From positions 360,703,138-360,767,137 of the forward strand of contig NC_045426.1 of the NCBI RefSeq assembly GCF_902635505.1: 64,000 bases of DNA, given 5' to 3'. The position numbers and the translations under genes were made by a program. The number at the start of each line of letters is the position of its first letter. Position 1 is the first letter of the stretch. Below, piece by piece: positions 1 through 10,199 of this stretch. The stretch is from Sarcophilus harrisii (lineage: Eukaryota; Chordata; Mammalia; Dasyuromorphia; Dasyuridae). The notes beneath the pieces were generated by a model. The model searched no databases. It was not told the DNA's origin and worked only from the letters and a program-made list of their open reading frames with translations.

Positions 1-1355
1 TGTGGTTGGGATTTTTGTTTTAGCATTCAATTTTGAGAGAGAAAAAGCCTTATAGCACTAAATTGTGTTTGTCTTTTTCAAAAGGCAGATGATCTTTATT
101 TAATGTTGTACTTAGACCAAAAAAATCATAGTTATTATCTAGAAAGTTTGTGGGTCAATCAAGTATAACCTTTTAAATAATTAAATTGGAAGTAATAGGC
201 TTGACATCAGGATTTCATAGACACACACACATACATACTATAACATTCCTTTATGTGGAGCCAATGTTTGAAAAATTATATTGTCTAAATATCTTGGAGA
301 AGAAGGAAAAAAAAGTATACCTTACACAAAACAATCCCAAAAGAAGCATCTGATTTCCTTCCCTACTGCAAACACAATTTTTTTTTTAATTGCCATAAGA
401 ATTTAACTCTTAATCTATCTGTTTTTCACTCTCTTTTCCGCTATTCTCTGAGAATTTCTCTTCTTCCCTTTTCCCTTTCCTCATTCACTTTCCCTTGCCT
501 GACATTTCTGACAAGCATCAACCAGCTGCTGTTTTTCCACTGTCAAAGAGCCCCCCTGAGAGCTTTCCGTCCCAGTACTTCCTTCATTCCTGTCAGGCTT
601 CCTGAGCCCCTGTGAAATTAGTTAGAACCCTTTGATTCTACCACAGCATCATCAGCTCTTCTAACAGAGAAGAGAATGCACGGAAAAGAGTCCATAGAAG
701 AAAATCACTCTTTAAGATCCTCTTTCCCATTCTCCTGGCAAAAACTGAGATTTTTCCCCTTTTGAGTTGTCAGCACCCAAATGCAGGCATTTTCAAACAT
801 GAAAAAGAGGTATGTCACATAGCCACCCACAGTGTCACTGCTCCCTGAGTTGCTGGTTGCTGAAGTTTTTCTAGAACCTGGTTCTCATGCTCACTAGGGT
901 CTGACATGAAACTCACACAGATCTTGTTCAAGGAAGATGTGCTGGCTAGATACAAGTCACAAATTTTTCTTCTCTAGATGTGCATTGTGGGAGAGATCAT
1001 GGGTACAGGACAACTTCTATTTACTTCAGTGGAGCCCAAAGAGTTCAGAAGTTCATCTAAAAACCCTCCAATCAAAAGCTGTCACAGCAGATCCTAAGTT
1101 AAAATGTGGATCCTGACTCCTGATTCCTCTGGAAGACCACTAAGGCCATACTCCATCTGGAAAAGAGTCTTGGAATCTAATGGGGAGCAAGAAAGGGGAA
1201 GAATGAGGGTTAGTAGAGTGATCCTTCCTTTTCTTTTAAAAAAAATATTTAAGTGTTTTATTAAAACCTTGACTTTGAATGTCAATATAGATTACAAAAC
1301 TTAGTAATTTTCAATGCCACCTTAAAAAAAAAATGGCCCCTGCATTTTCAATAGA
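1..1355. other. Intergenic, no feature recognised
   Basis: Unique-looking AT-rich sequence with a short CA run near 222-232 and a pyrimidine-rich patch at about 405-490. Two small overlapping open frames near 1100-1300 have no similarity I recognise. Confidence 0.4.
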
Positions 1356-1668
1356 CTTGAGAAGAAATGAACCATCCACCTCCAGAGAGAGAACTATGGA
1401 GACTGAATGTGGATCAAAGCAAAATATTTTCACCTTTTGTTTTTTATTTGCTTGGTTTTTTTTTCTTTCTCATGCTTTTTTCCTTTTTGATCTATTTTTT
1501 TTTGCATAACAAATATGGAAATATGTTTAGAATTGCATATTTTTAACCTATATCGATTGTCTTGTGGACAGGGGAGGGAAGAGGAGAACAATTTGGAACA
1601 CAAAGTTTTGCAAAAGTTGAAAACTGTTTTTTTTATGTATTTGGAAAAATAAAATATTTTTAAAAGAC
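1356..1668 (+). repeat. L1 3' end (old marsupial L1 subfamily)
   Basis: Begins with the ACCATCCACCTCCAGAGAGA motif and 'ACTATGGAGACTGAATGTGG', continues through the T-rich block and a G-rich patch near 1570, and ends GGAAAAATAAAATATTTT. The same layout recurs at 6956, 28721 and 40950 in this window. Confidence 0.75.
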
Positions 1669-1795
1669 AAAGAAAAAACTGTCCTTGAAGTTTTCAGTGA
1701 AAAAAGACCTTAAAGAATAACTTAAGGTCATAGGGTCATTATGGGATATGTACTTTGCAAACCTTAGCATAAATTGAGTTATTATGATGATCTTT

Positions 1796-2100
1796 CTCAT
1801 AATAATAGCTCACATTTATATGGTATTATAAAATTTGGAAAGTACTTTATTTATAATCATATGTTCTTAACCTGAAGTTCTGTGAACTTTTTTCCTTACA
1901 TTTTGATAACTTTTTCAATATAATTGGTTTGGTTTTTATATGTAATCCTACAGTATTTTACTTTATGTATTGAGAACCATTATTCTGAGAAAAGGTCCTT
2001 AGCTTAGTACAGACTGCCACAAGGATCCATGACACACTCAAAAAAGTTAAGAACCCCTGAACTACATTATCTCATTTGATTCTTACAACAATGGGCAGGT
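1796..2100 (-). repeat. MIR/CORE-SINE type remnant, split by a MITE
   Basis: TAATAGCTCACATTTATATG at the left and ATTATCTCATTTGATTCTTA at the right are the two parts of the reversed MIR-like 3' end. They are separated by the hAT element at about 1862-2056. Confidence 0.5.
1862..2056. mobile_element. Non-autonomous hAT-type MITE
   Basis: Ends are inverted: TTCTTAAC at 1864-1871 and GTTAAGAA at 2047-2054. The body has no coding capacity and sits inside a MIR-like copy. The TTCTTAACCT/GGTTAAGAACCCCTG ends are typical of mammalian hAT MITEs. Confidence 0.55.
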
Positions 2101-2103
2101 ATT

Positions 2104-2335
2104 TGTTGTTGTTTAGTTATTTCATTGTGTCCAACTCTTTGTGACCCCATATTGGGATTTTTTTGGCAAAGATACTGGACTGGTTTGCTATTTCCTTCTC
2201 CAGATCATTGTACAAATGAGAAAACTGAAGCAGACAGGGTTAAGTGACTTGGCCAGGTTCACACAACTAATAAGTATCTGACACTGAATTTGAACTCAAG
2301 TTTTCCAGATTCCAAGTGCTAGGCAACAGCTCTTC
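2104..2335 (-). repeat. CORE-SINE with RTE/BovB-type tail
   Basis: Reading plus: a GTTGTTTAG start, 'TTTGTGACCCCAT', TTGGCAAAGATACTGGA, 'AAGTGACTTGGCCAGG' (reversed CORE), then the tRNA-like head. The tail resembles the end shared by BovB-mobilised SINEs (GGGGTCAC..AGAGT..GACTGAA on the other strand). Confidence 0.8.
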
Positions 2336-2884
2336 TCCAAGGTTTCTATGGAGGCCTAATTACTGAATGATCTCCCCCTTTGCAGCACTTAAAAAAACTC
2401 TGTCCCACATATCAGAGCACTTCATCATAAACAGCACAATAGTGATTCCTATGTTCCTTCTAGTAACATCAGTATGGTGCAGTAGGGAAAGGGATGGGGG
2501 AAGGGGGATTGGTACCACAGGCCGTCACTTAAATCTAGCTATGTGACCTCGAGAACCCCTTAGGCTCCTCTCATATAACATGATGAATTGATGATCCTTA
2601 GATCACAAACTCCTTTAGTGCTGAGACTAGGTCTTATTGCAGCCCAACCCTCCCCATAGTCAATAAAGCACTGACTTAAGTCATAGGCTTGTAGACATCT
2701 TAACGAAGATTGTCTAGTTAAATTTCTTTTCTCCAGTTAAAACTTTTCCAAATGATTTCTTATGCTACTCAACATGGTTCGGTAACTTGCCCTTTAAAAA
2801 GTCTTTGCTAGGGGCCAAGTTCAATTAATTCCTTATAGGCCAAGTCAGACTTTTAAAGGTATCATAAAGAGATAATTCTAAAGG
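2336..2884. other. No clear feature
   Basis: Unique-looking sequence. A weak L2-like end (AGCACTGACTTAAGTC region, about 2600-2690) is possible but not secure. Confidence 0.3.
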
Positions 2885-3215
2885 GCCTATAATGAAAAAT
2901 GCTATCCACCTCCAGAGAAAGAACTGATGGGGTCTGAGTGTTGATCTACTGTGCCTTCAGCAGTTCCTAAATGAGATATTTACAAAACGTTTTTTACTTT
3001 GATTTGAGGTGGGTTTTTTACCACCTCGTTTACAACATGACTAATCTGGAAATATGTTTTGCATGACTGCACATGTATAATAACCTTTATCAAACTGCTT
3101 GCCTTCTCAATGTGGGGGTGGAGGTGGGAAAGAATTTGGAACTCAAAATTGTAAAACATGAAGATTAAACTTTGTTTTTACATCCAATTGGAAAAAATAT
3201 TTTTGAAATGAAAAT
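2885..3215 (+). repeat. L1 3' end, older subfamily
   Basis: CTATCCACCTCCAGAGAAAG, a GATTTGAGGTGGG patch, 'GCACATGTATAATAACC', 'TTGCCTTCTCAATG' and the GGAACTCAAAATTGTAAAA tail. The same older tail type is at 29750 and 61240. Confidence 0.7.
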
Positions 3216-3219
3216 AAAA

Positions 3220-3415
3220 GGCATCATGGAGTGGTGAAAAGGGGACTAGCTTGGGAGTCAGATAACCTAAAACTGAATTCTGGCTACAGAGTTTTGAAAT
3301 GAGTCCCTTAGTCTCTCTGGACCTCACGTTCTTTCTTTGTAAAACAAGGGGGCTCAACTAGATGATCTCTAAGATGATTTCTTCCAGATCTGGATCCATA
3401 ATTTTATAAGTACTG
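3220..3415 (+). repeat. MIR/CORE-SINE type copy
   Basis: GGCATCATGGAGTGGTGAAA head, GGGAGTCAGATAACC, reduced CORE with 'AGTCCCTTAGTCTCTCTGG', then GATGATCTCTAAGATGATTT tail. Confidence 0.6.
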
Positions 3416-3419
3416 TGTC

Positions 3420-3612
3420 CTTTTGGCTCTGTTCTTTCCTTTGGTCTTCATAGCAACTTTAAGAGGTAAATGCCATTGTAACTCTCACTTTACATTTGAC
3501 ATAAGTTAAGTGATTTGCTCAGATTGCAGAGCTAGTAGCTTGAACTGGATCTGAACTCAGGTTTTCTTGACTCTAGGTCTAGCATTCTAACCACTGCATC
3601 ACTTTTCTGTAC
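3420..3612 (-). repeat. MIR/CORE-SINE type copy
   Basis: Reversed CORE (TTAAGTGATTTGCTCAGATT) and head (CTCAGGTTTTCTTGACTC, ending at TAACCACTGCATCA). Confidence 0.55.
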
Positions 3613-3765
3613 CTTTCTTTTTTCATCTATAAAAGGAGCTTGTAACTAGATTATTAGTACTAGGTGTGGATTTAGAGATATATTATATATGATATGCCTA
3701 AGATATCACATATAAAATATAGTAATTTAGAGCTGAAAAGGACTTTAGCAATCTCCTGGATCAAT

Positions 3766-3984
3766 GCTTCTTCAAATGTGGTGTAAGGACTCCTAGAAAC
3801 TCTCATGGTGTCCATGAGGTCAAAAAGTCAGCTATCTTCCTAATAAGACATTTACATTTCTAATATGGTAAATATTGATAGATATAACCCACATAAACAA
3901 ATCTATTGAGGGAGAAGTGTCCTCAATAATTTTTAAGAGTGTAAAAGGATCCTGAAACCAAAAAAAGTTTGAGAACTACTGGCC
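3766..3984. mobile_element. MER5A-like hAT-Charlie MITE
   Basis: The interior matches the remembered MER5A core (TTTCTAATATGGTAAATATT, GATAGATATAACCCACATAA) and the end is AAAGTTTGAGAACTACTGGC. This family is shared with eutherian mammals, so the copy predates the marsupial split. It is embedded in an older unnamed repeat (about 3720-4080). Confidence 0.75.
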
Positions 3985-4214
3985 TTGGTCATCTCTTATT
4001 TTACAGACAAGGAGACTAAGACCAAAGTGCTCATTCAGGTACTAAAGGACAAGGCCAATATTTTAAAATCCAGTCTACTCTTCCAAAATCTCTTTCTAAT
4101 ATATTTCTCACTATCCTTGTATGGTACTTTTTCATCTTTTCCTCTCTACACTCATAATTAATAATTATGTTAGAAGCATTATTAATAAAAGAAAATTTTG
4201 CTTACTTCACATGA

Positions 4215-4446
4215 TAACTTGTTCAGTTGTTTTCAATTATATCTAACTCTTTATGACACCTTTTGGGCTTTCTTGGCAAAGATACTGGAGTGGTTTGTCA
4301 TTTCCTTTTCCAGCTTATTTTATAGTTGAGGAAATTGAGGGCAAATAGGATGAAGTGATTTGTCCAGGGTCTGAGGATCTGAGGCCAAATTTAAACTCAG
4401 GATTTCCTGACCTGGTACACTATCCACTGAGCCATCTCACTGCCCA
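4215..4446 (-). repeat. CORE-SINE with RTE/BovB-type tail
   Basis: GTTCAGTTGTTTTCAATTAT start, 'CTTGGCAAAGATACTGGAGT', reversed CORE, and an end ATCCACTGAGCCATC..CTGCCC that matches the tRNA-like head. Confidence 0.8.
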
Positions 4447-4694
4447 ATAACTTAGTTTATATCAAAATGAAGAAAAATATCTAGTTGATTTGATCAGTGA
4501 GAGCCAATTTATATAATTTTCAGATAATTTTTTTGGGGGGAGGATGTAATCAACATGGTCATATTTCTGCTTTGAATAGGACTTTGAATAGTATCATATT
4601 CCTTTGTTTCTTCTTCATAAACTTTGAACTTCTTATATTTACTTCTTGTGCTCCTGCAATCTGATAATTTTCATTACATTTGATAAGTTTCATC

Positions 4695-4925
4695 ACTGAC
4701 GGGCAGAATATTAGAGTCAAGAAGTCAAGAAGACACTGGACTTGGAAGTCAGGAGAGACTGGATTTGAATTCCACTCCAGATATTTGCTAGCTATGTGAC
4801 CATGGACAAGTTCACAACTTTTCCGATTCTCAATTAATTCATCTGTAATAACAACATATACCTCATTAGTCCATTAAGATAATTTATGTAAAGTGCTTCA
4901 TAAATGTTAAAGCACCATGTAATCG
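4695..4925 (+). repeat. MIR/CORE-SINE type copy
   Basis: GGACTTGGAAGTCAGGAGAG head, CORE with GCTAGCTATGTGACCATGGA, and AAGTGCTTCATAAATGTTAA tail. Confidence 0.65.
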
Positions 4926-4929
4926 TAAG

Positions 4930-5170
4930 GACAGCTAGGTGGTTACAATGGATAAAATTCTGAATCCAGAGTCTGAAAAGACCTCTCTGAATGCTACCCA
5001 AGATACTCCCTCTATCTGTGTGGCATTAGGTGTGATTGTTCAATGGTGTCCAATTCTTTGTGACCCTATTTGGGGTTTTCTTGGCAAAGATATTGGAGTG
5101 GTTTATCATTTTCTTCTCCGACTCATTTTACAGATAAGGAAACTGAGGCAAACAGGATTTGGTGACCTGC
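4930..5170. repeat. Two CORE-SINE halves head to head
   Basis: 4930-5030 is a SINE head on plus (GACAGCTAGGTGGTTACAAT). 5031-5170 is an RTE-tailed SINE reading minus (CTTTGTGACCCTATTTGGGG, TTGGCAAAGATATTGGAGTG, CORE). A small open frame across the junction is repeat-derived. Confidence 0.6.
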
Positions 5171-5174
5171 CAGC

Positions 5175-5400
5175 AAATCAATCATTAAGCATTCATTAAA
5201 TACCTACTACATGAAAGGCACTGACTAAGTAAGCACCATGGATACAATAAAAGGTAGTTCCTGTTTCACAGGAACAGTTCACAGTCTAATAGAATAGAAA
5301 ATCTTCAAACAAGTATGTAAATGCTAGATAAATGCAGAATAAAGTGAAGATAATCAACAGAAGTATGGGGTCATTCTTATAGGATGGATCAGGAAAGGCC
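5175..5400 (+). repeat. L3/CR1-type LINE fragment
   Basis: ATTCATTAAATACCTACTAC, GGCACTGACTAAGTA, 'ACAGGAACAGTTCACAGTCT' and CAGGAAAGGCC follow the layout of the L3-type repeat seen at 13395, 59965 and 63420. Confidence 0.5.
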
Positions 5401-5615
5401 TGCCTGTCTCAGTTTCCTCATCTATAAAATGGGAATGATATTAGCATCTATTTCTTTAGGTTGTTGTGAGAAACAAATGAGAAATTTGGTTGTTTTGATT
5501 TGTTTTTGAGGCAATCAGTATCAAACGACTTGTCCAGGTTCACACAGCTAATAAATATTTGAAACTATATTTGAACCCAGGTCCTCTTAACACCAGGACC
5601 AGTCCTCTATCTACT
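5400..5615. repeat. MIR/CORE-SINE pieces in both orientations
   Basis: 5400-5480 reads plus (CTCAGTTTCCTCATCTATAA). 5510-5615 reads minus (ACTTGTCCAGGTTCACACAG, GAACCCAGGTCCTCTTAACA). Confidence 0.5.
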
Positions 5616-5692
5616 GTGTCCTCAGCAGTTCCTAAATGAGATGTTTACAAAATGTTTTACAAACCTTAGAGCTCAACAGAATTAGTAGCTTC

Positions 5693-5720
5693 ATCATCAT
5701 CATCATCATCATCATCATAT
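5693..5720. repeat. (CAT)n microsatellite
   Basis: An uninterrupted run of about nine CAT units. Confidence 0.9.
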
Positions 5721-5739
5721 AAGTGAATAACTCAGTGAT

Positions 5740-6330
5740 TTCTAAACAATGTAACAAAATGGTATTAACTAAAAGTTGTCATCTCTGAGGTCTCCTCCAA
5801 CTATAGTCCAATGCTTCCTGTCATCCTTCCACATTTGAACTTAGAAGTTGAATATCTCAAATAGGTGGTTTAAAATATTGGCTAATGGAAATAAATAATG
5901 CTGTACTCAAAAATAAAAACAAATTTGTAGTTTTCTGCTATGTGCAATTGCATGAACATTTTAAAATAGATGGACACTGCAACAATAATGTTATACATTC
6001 CTGCAAAACACACCTAAAAATGGTCTCCAGCAACCAACTTCTCTTCATTCCAGAGGATTACAGTTATTTAAAAAAATATTCAGATATGAGCCAGTCAGAA
6101 GTCTCTAGTCCCCCACCCCACCCCCATAACCATCTGTGAATAAATTTAGAGCAGATGGGGAAATTAAAGAGTAGGACAATGCTTACATCTGTTAACAAAT
6201 TAATACAATGAAGTCAAATAAAATATACTAATTGCCATTGACAGAATACCTACAAAAGTACCAGATGAGGTAAAAAGCATCAGAAAACCAAGGAATTCCA
6301 TTCTGTAGAACCTGATTACCTAAATTAGCC
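5740..6330. other. No feature recognised
   Basis: AT-rich unique-looking DNA. An 84-codon open frame at 5885-6139 has no similarity I know and low-complexity content, so it is not called. Confidence 0.35.
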
Positions 6331-6399
6331 TGTCTCAACCTATTTTTAATTCCACTACTTCTTCTCAGTCAATTTTTTCCTATTTATCTTGTATATAGG

Positions 6400-6560
6400 T
6401 TGCTTTGTATATATTTGTTTACAGGTCAACTCCGCCATTAGGCAATAAGCTCCATATTGGCAAGAGTTGTATTTTGCCTCTTTTTGTATTCCCAGCATTT
6501 AACACAGTGTCTGTAACACAGTAGGCACTTAATAAATGTTTGTTGATTGATCAATTGATT
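6400..6560 (+). repeat. L2 3' end
   Basis: TAAGCTCCATATTGGCAAGA, TTTGTATTCCCAGCATTTAA and TAGGCACTTAATAAATGTTT are the standard L2 3' terminal motifs. Confidence 0.75.
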
Positions 6561-6799
6561 GAAAAACATTATGCATGTGGAGAATAGCCATAGGACTCAG
6601 CTTAACATTGTTGTTATAATATGTACATGTTATAATAATGTATAACATTATTAACATCTCTCAGGTTCTTTTGGGTTTACATTTGGCACTTAGTAGGTGT
6701 TACTTTGCAAAGTGCATTATAAACATGAACATTCCAATGGATGGAAATATGAATTTTTTTTTTTTATTCAGGATCACATCTTTAGGTTTGAGAGACTGA

Positions 6800-6955
6800 G
6801 AACCACAAAATGGTTCAGTAGAAAGAGAGTTCTCGCTTTGAAGTTGTAATTCCTGGGTTCAAATCCTGCCTTGGATGTTTTTATATCTGTGGTCTCAGGC
6901 AAATATTTACCCTCTCTGGCTCTCAGTTTCTTCCTCTGTAAAACAGCAATGATGC
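6800..6955 (+). repeat. MIR/CORE-SINE type copy
   Basis: TGGTTCAGTAGAAAGAGAGT head, TTCCTGGGTTCAAATCCTGC, CORE and TTCTTCCTCTGTAAAACAGC. Confidence 0.6.
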
Positions 6956-7255
6956 CAGAGAGATTACTGTAGGGACTGAGTGTATATCACAGTGTAGTAT
7001 TTTCACTTTTTTTGTTGTTTGCTTGCATTTTGTTTTCTTTCTCATTTTTCCTTTTGATTTGATTTTTCTTGTGCAGCATGATAATTGTGGGAAAATGTAC
7101 AGAAGAATTGCACATGTTTAACATATATTAAATTACTTGTCATCTGGGAGAGGGGGTAGGAGGGAGAAAAAAAATTTAGAACAAGGTTTTGCAAAGGTGA
7201 ATGTTGAAAACTATCTATGCATATGTTTTGAAAATAAAAAGCTTTTAAAAAATGA
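6956..7255 (+). repeat. L1 3' end
   Basis: GGGACTGAGTGTATATCACA, the T-rich stretch, CTTGTGCAGCATGATAATTG, ACATATATTAAATTACTTG, a GGGAGAGGGGGTAGG patch, and TTTTGAAAATAAAAAGCTTT tail. Confidence 0.8.
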
Positions 7256-7614
7256 CAATGATGAATCACAGGCCTTCCTAACCCTATATTGATGATTTTG
7301 TGGTCATATATTGTCTCCCCAAATAGATTCAAGTACTTTTAGAGCAGGAACTGTGTTTTTGTATCTAAGAAACCGACTGTAGTGCAAGACAGTGAAAAAG
7401 TACTAGAACAGGTAAATACTATATGAGAGGGAAAAGAAAAATCCAGCAATTCTTGACCATAGTAAATAGAATATTATGCTGAATGGTTTTTGAGATAATT
7501 TTTAGGAAGCGGCATTTTTAATGAAATATTTATACTAAGTTAAAAGATGACTGACCAATCCAGAGGGTCCCCTGCTGACAAATTGGCACTTTATGTCTGT
7601 AGTTTTGCAAATTA

Positions 7615-7645
<31 letters not shown>

Positions 7646-9150
7646 TTTTTTACATTACATTTCCACTATTTTCTTAAAACTAGAAGTGTTCTAGAATCAA
7701 TATCTCATCTGGGGAAATGGCCTTTCCTCAACAAATGAGGTAATAATAATAAAAAAAGGACTTAATATTTACCAAATGCTTAGCATTGTGCCATAGTGAG
7801 GGTCATAGAAATGTTTACTTCCTTCCCTTGCCTCTCCTCCCCATTACTACAATCCTAAGGAATATTGATGGAAAAGTGACTACAGGTAGCCTGATGCCTT
7901 GGATCTGCTGGATGTCCCCCATAACCCCTAGATAGTTAATTACTTTGATTACCTCCAGAAAAGTGGAGAAAACAGGCAGCAATTTCTGGAGACGTAAGAA
8001 AGGAAATCTGCTAACATGGGGACAGCATCCTATTAGCTTGCATCTTTGCCTTCTGAGACTGAAGGAAGGTCACCCAGGGCAGGACTGTTTGGGGTAAAAT
8101 CAGAGATAACATAAAGAATGCTGCAGGGATTAGTTGCCCTCAGATTGGCTTGGAATGCTTAACTCCATAATCTTCAATGTAGCCTGCAGGTTCCATTGTT
8201 CCCAGGCTACTGGAGAGCCTTCTTGTAGCCTACAAAGCCAGTGTTCTCTCTGCTTTGCTGTGTCCTCCCCTTTGCAGTTCCCAATCTCCTGTTTCTTCCC
8301 TAAGACTGCCTCTTCTTCCATTTTGGGAGTCCTTGTGTCCAGGAGTTATGATGAATTTCTCCCTCTGATTCTCCTTACGGAGAGAGAGAAGGAAATCTTT
8401 TGATGGGGGCTGTGGGCTGGTTCAACATCAGGATAGCATCCTGCTTGGTACATGCACACCTGGCTAATGCAGCTTTAAGTGGCACCTCCAGGCCAGCTAT
8501 CACTGCCCACCCAAGGGTTGGTAAGAAGGGTCTACTGATTGCCACTGGATCCTGTGTATCCTTGGCAAGCATCTCTTCCCATGGAAGTCACTTCCAGCAC
8601 CTAGAAATTTGAACCCAAGCAGTGATCTGCTGGTGTCCTTCAGGCTTATACAGCTGTCGCTGATACTGGTAAAGCAAAAAGAGTGACCCCGGGTGAGGTA
8701 GGCACGGATCCATTTGGGTCCAGTTCTGGGAGGGTTTGTATTCAACACAGAACGGACAACACAAACGAGAATCAGACAATTTCCATTCCGGTAACAGCAA
8801 ATTCGGTTACCTGGCTCTACCGCGCTGGCCAGGCTGCAGATACCAATGGCAGGGGGAAAATTTGTGGAGCTGGGACACTGAATCCTAAGCCATCTCCCCT
8901 TTTACTTGTATGGAAGAGAATTCAATCTCCATACCTGCCACGTCTGCCGAGTATATAATTAGAATGCTGACATCTGAGCAGCAGGGTATCTCAGCCAGCT
9001 TTATTCAGAGGAAAGTATTTTTAACGTTTGGACAAGCTTGGAGATATGTCTGAGACCCCTGATTTCCTTTTTTGTTATATGCCTTTTTACCCACCCCTAC
9101 TCTCCATCACAATTTCTTAAATAAAAAGGAGAGCTCATCATCAGTTGGGC
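7256..9150. other. Unclassified intergenic block with a TA microsatellite and a CpG-retaining patch
   Basis: A TA run lies at 7622-7647. From about 7850 to 9060 the base composition is less AT-rich, and several short open frames overlap on both strands without a recognisable domain. CpGs cluster at 8690-8830. No SMAD4 exon or known repeat was identified. Confidence 0.35.
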
Positions 9151-9154
9151 AGCT

Positions 9155-9405
9155 TGAGGTTACAATATTATGATAAAAGACTAGGGCTGGGAATCAACAT
9201 TTTTCCTGAGTTCGAATCTGACCTCAGACACTGAAATATCTATGTGATCTGTGTGATCCTGGGCAGGTCACTGAACCCTATTTGCCTCAGTTTGCTCATC
9301 TATAAAATGAACTGGAGAAGGAAACAGTAAACTACTTTAGTACCTTTGTCAAGGAAACTCCAAATGGGTTCAAGAAAAGTTGAACAAGAATGAAATGTCT
9401 CAACA
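9155..9405 (+). repeat. CORE-SINE with RTE/BovB-type tail
   Basis: GGGCAGCTTGAGG head, TGTGTGATCCTGGGCAGGTC core, TATAAAATGAACTGGAGAAG, then the AACTCCAAATGGGTTCAAGA tail. Confidence 0.8.
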
Positions 9406-9594
9406 TCAATTAGGCTGTCATAACCTTTTATAGAGGAAGGGGAAAATACATTATTTTGTCCTTTTAAAGAAAAATCTTATGTATGGTTTGGTTTTGTTTT
9501 TTTGGTGTGTGTGTGTTGGTCTTTCCTATTTCTTTACCTTTAAAATGAGGGTATTAAACTAAAAGGTCCTTTTCTATTATAAAAATCCCAAGAT

Positions 9595-9720
9595 TCCTTT
9601 TTTCTCTCCACCACTACCCAAGGACACATAGCTAATGTGTGTCTGAGGCCCTATTTGAATTCAGGTCCTCCTGACTCCAGGGTTGCTGCTCTAGCTACTG
9701 CACCACCTAGCTGCCCCTAC
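9595..9720 (-). repeat. CORE-SINE head fragment
   Basis: Reversed CORE remnant, then TTCAGGTCCTCCTGACTCCA and GCACCACCTAGCTGCCCC at the tRNA-like head. Confidence 0.65.
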
Positions 9721-9779
9721 CTATTTTGTTTCATGAATACAGAATTTCATTTCTTGCCTCTGTGCCTTTGTTTTAACTG

Positions 9780-10065
9780 TCTCACATGTCTGGAATGAAC
9801 TAATTAATCCCTACCTCTTGGAATACTTTTCTTCAATATTTAGCTCAGGAACCAGCTGATAAAGGAATCTTTTCCTTATCTCTCTGTCTGCTACTGCTTG
9901 TAGGCACCTCAAATTATCTTAGACTTATGTGCTTTGATGTCCTATCTCCCAGCAGAATGTGGCCTTTTGAGGGAAGGCATCATCCTCCCCCCAACCCATA
10001 TCCCCAGCACCTAGCATAGCACCTTGCATGGGAATAGGCAATTTACTGCTGTTTGTTGAGTTTTA
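9780..10065 (+). repeat. L2 3' end
   Basis: GGAATCTTTTCCTTATCTCT, GCAGAATGTGGCCTTTTGAG, CCCCAGCACCTAGCATAGCA and GGCAATTTACTGCTGTTTG follow the L2 3' UTR. Confidence 0.65.
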
Positions 10066-10199
10066 CATATGAAATTAATTGCCCCAAATAATATGGGCAA
10101 GTAAAAAAATGCAAATAGTCTTGAAATTCAATGAATTTGTGGAAAAATAATCATAGATGATTGTTAGGAAGTCAGAAATGTTCTGGGAGCATTTCTGAG

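Noticed and set aside
5693-5720. Short regular repeats that could suggest an array
   Set aside because: It is a simple CAT microsatellite. No spaced direct repeats of CRISPR type occur anywhere in the window.
8130-8958. Possible SMAD4 first exon or other gene in the less AT-rich block
   Set aside because: No SMAD4 coding text, no clear donor-promoter pair, and CpG density is far below that of a typical promoter island. Kept only as a finding.
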